Assembly (NCBI GenBank): GCA_024277835.1 | Contig: JAJRUK010000165.1 | Span: 1 to 6,121, forward strand | Reading direction: 5' to 3' | DNA length: 6,121 nt | Origin: Planctomycetota bacterium | Lineage (GTDB): Bacteria > Planctomycetota > Phycisphaerae > UBA1845 | In this document: piece after piece, positions 5,668 through 6,121 of the stretch | Numbering within the stretch: the stretch's first letter is position 1 | How the letters are laid out: each line of letters starts with the position of its first letter | Position numbers and translations under genes: made by a program | Notes under the pieces: model-generated | Database searches by the model: none | What the model was told of the DNA's origin: nothing | The model's input: the letters and a program-made list of their open reading frames with translations, nothing else

Positions 5668-6121
5668 ATGTTCCGGGCAACGATTACGAAACTACATTCT
5701 CTCATCTACACCGCATCGTTGGTGGCAATCTTGGCCTCAGCCACAGCGCACGCGCAAGAGCCAACCGGACGCCGTGTCATCCGCCATGCGGAGGTGAATG
5801 CCAACGATGTCTACGTTCGTAGCGGCGACAGCACCAACCACTACACCGTGTGCAAGCTCACCGCCGGTACGCGCGTGGCGATTCTTTCACAACGCGGGGA
5901 TTGGGTCGAGATTCTCCCACCGGACGGAACGTTCAGCTTGATCTCCGGCGACTATGTCGATACGTCGGACGACAAGACCGGCGTTGTGAGCGGCAGCAAC
6001 GTTCGTGTTCGGGCGGGGTCGTCCTTGAATGATAGCAAATACACCGTGCAGACGATGCTCAGTCGTGGTGCGCCGGTGACGATCCTTGGTCGGAACCCGG
6101 ACGGTTTCCTAAGAATCAAGC
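5668..6121 (+). CDS. Exported protein with two bacterial SH3-like repeats, C-terminus cut by window edge
   Basis: ATG at 5668 has GGAGG at 5654-5658 with 9-base spacing, the best ribosome-binding site in the window. The frame is open for 151 codons to the edge. Residues 1-29 form a Sec signal peptide: Arg3 and Lys8, a hydrophobic core LIYTASLVAILASATA, and AHA before Gln30, a good signal peptidase I site. No lipobox. Two SH3b-like repeats follow: about 43-98 (VNANDVYVRSG...AGTRVAILSQRGDWVEI...GDYVD) and about 107-151 (VSGSNVRVRAGSS...RGAPVTILGRNPDGFLRIK), both with the V-x-V-R-x-G start and the G-x-x-V-x-IL strand. SH3b domains are usually targeting modules, often binding peptidoglycan, so a cell-envelope role is likely. 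Any catalytic domain would be downstream and cannot be seen. The gene is divergent from pabB, with no evident functional link. Confidence 0.88.
   Translation, partial: MFRATITKLHSLIYTASLVAILASATAHAQEPTGRRVIRHAEVNANDVYVRSGDSTNHYTVCKLTAGTRVAILSQRGDWVEILPPDGTFSLISGDYVDTSDDKTGVVSGSNVRVRAGSSLNDSKYTVQTMLSRGAPVTILGRNPDGFLRIK

Noticed and set aside
5535..5822. A 95-codon plus-strand frame overlapping the SH3 gene start
   Set aside because: It is in a different frame from the SH3 gene, which has GGAGG, a signal peptide and recognisable repeats. This frame starts upstream of the candidate promoter.
1..6121. tRNA, rRNA, CRISPR array, insertion sequence or prophage
   Set aside because: I saw no regularly spaced repeats, transposase or integrase motifs, terminal inverted repeats or tRNA-like cloverleaf. 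The gaps are short and explained by control regions.

Overview
This 6.1 kb window is chromosomal DNA of a mid-to-high-GC, Gram-negative-type bacterium. Two proteins carry Sec signal peptides and one of them is a periplasmic efflux adaptor, which implies an outer membrane. The NIF3 protein has the YHPPIF form of the metal motif that I associate with eukaryotic NIF3L1, and the MarR protein resembles versions I associate with Planctomycetota. I therefore lean towards Planctomycetota, but this is an inference from motifs recalled by eye. The hexamer CGATCG is strikingly over-represented (19 copies by hand count).

Layout. (1) Left, minus strand, 1-1820: an efflux module. A MarR-family regulator is followed, after a 134-bp gap, by a periplasmic adaptor (membrane fusion protein) that runs off the left edge and lacks only its C-terminal end. 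The gap holds a 21-bp imperfect palindrome with a degenerate second copy, the best operator candidates here, and an A/T-rich 19-bp hairpin. (2) 1821-2064: a 244-bp intergenic stretch with the marR promoter candidate and a 27-base hairpin repeat; I see no gene in it. (3) Centre, minus strand, 2065-5478: a tightly packed three-gene operon pabB-pabC-NIF3/DUF34. Adjacent genes are 1 base apart (pabB/pabC) or overlap by 4 bases (pabC/NIF3), so translation is probably coupled. PabB and PabC together make p-aminobenzoate from chorismate for folate; the glutamine amidotransferase subunit PabA is not in the window. (4) Right, plus strand, 5668 to the right edge: a divergently transcribed exported protein with two bacterial SH3-like repeats, incomplete at the C-terminus, separated from pabB by a 189-bp gap containing promoter candidates for both directions.

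Most of the window is recognisable housekeeping or efflux biology. I found no clearly new defence, mobile or catalytic system. The most interesting points are the placement of a eukaryote-like NIF3 at the end of a p-aminobenzoate operon, the candidate MarR operators, and the CGATCG excess.
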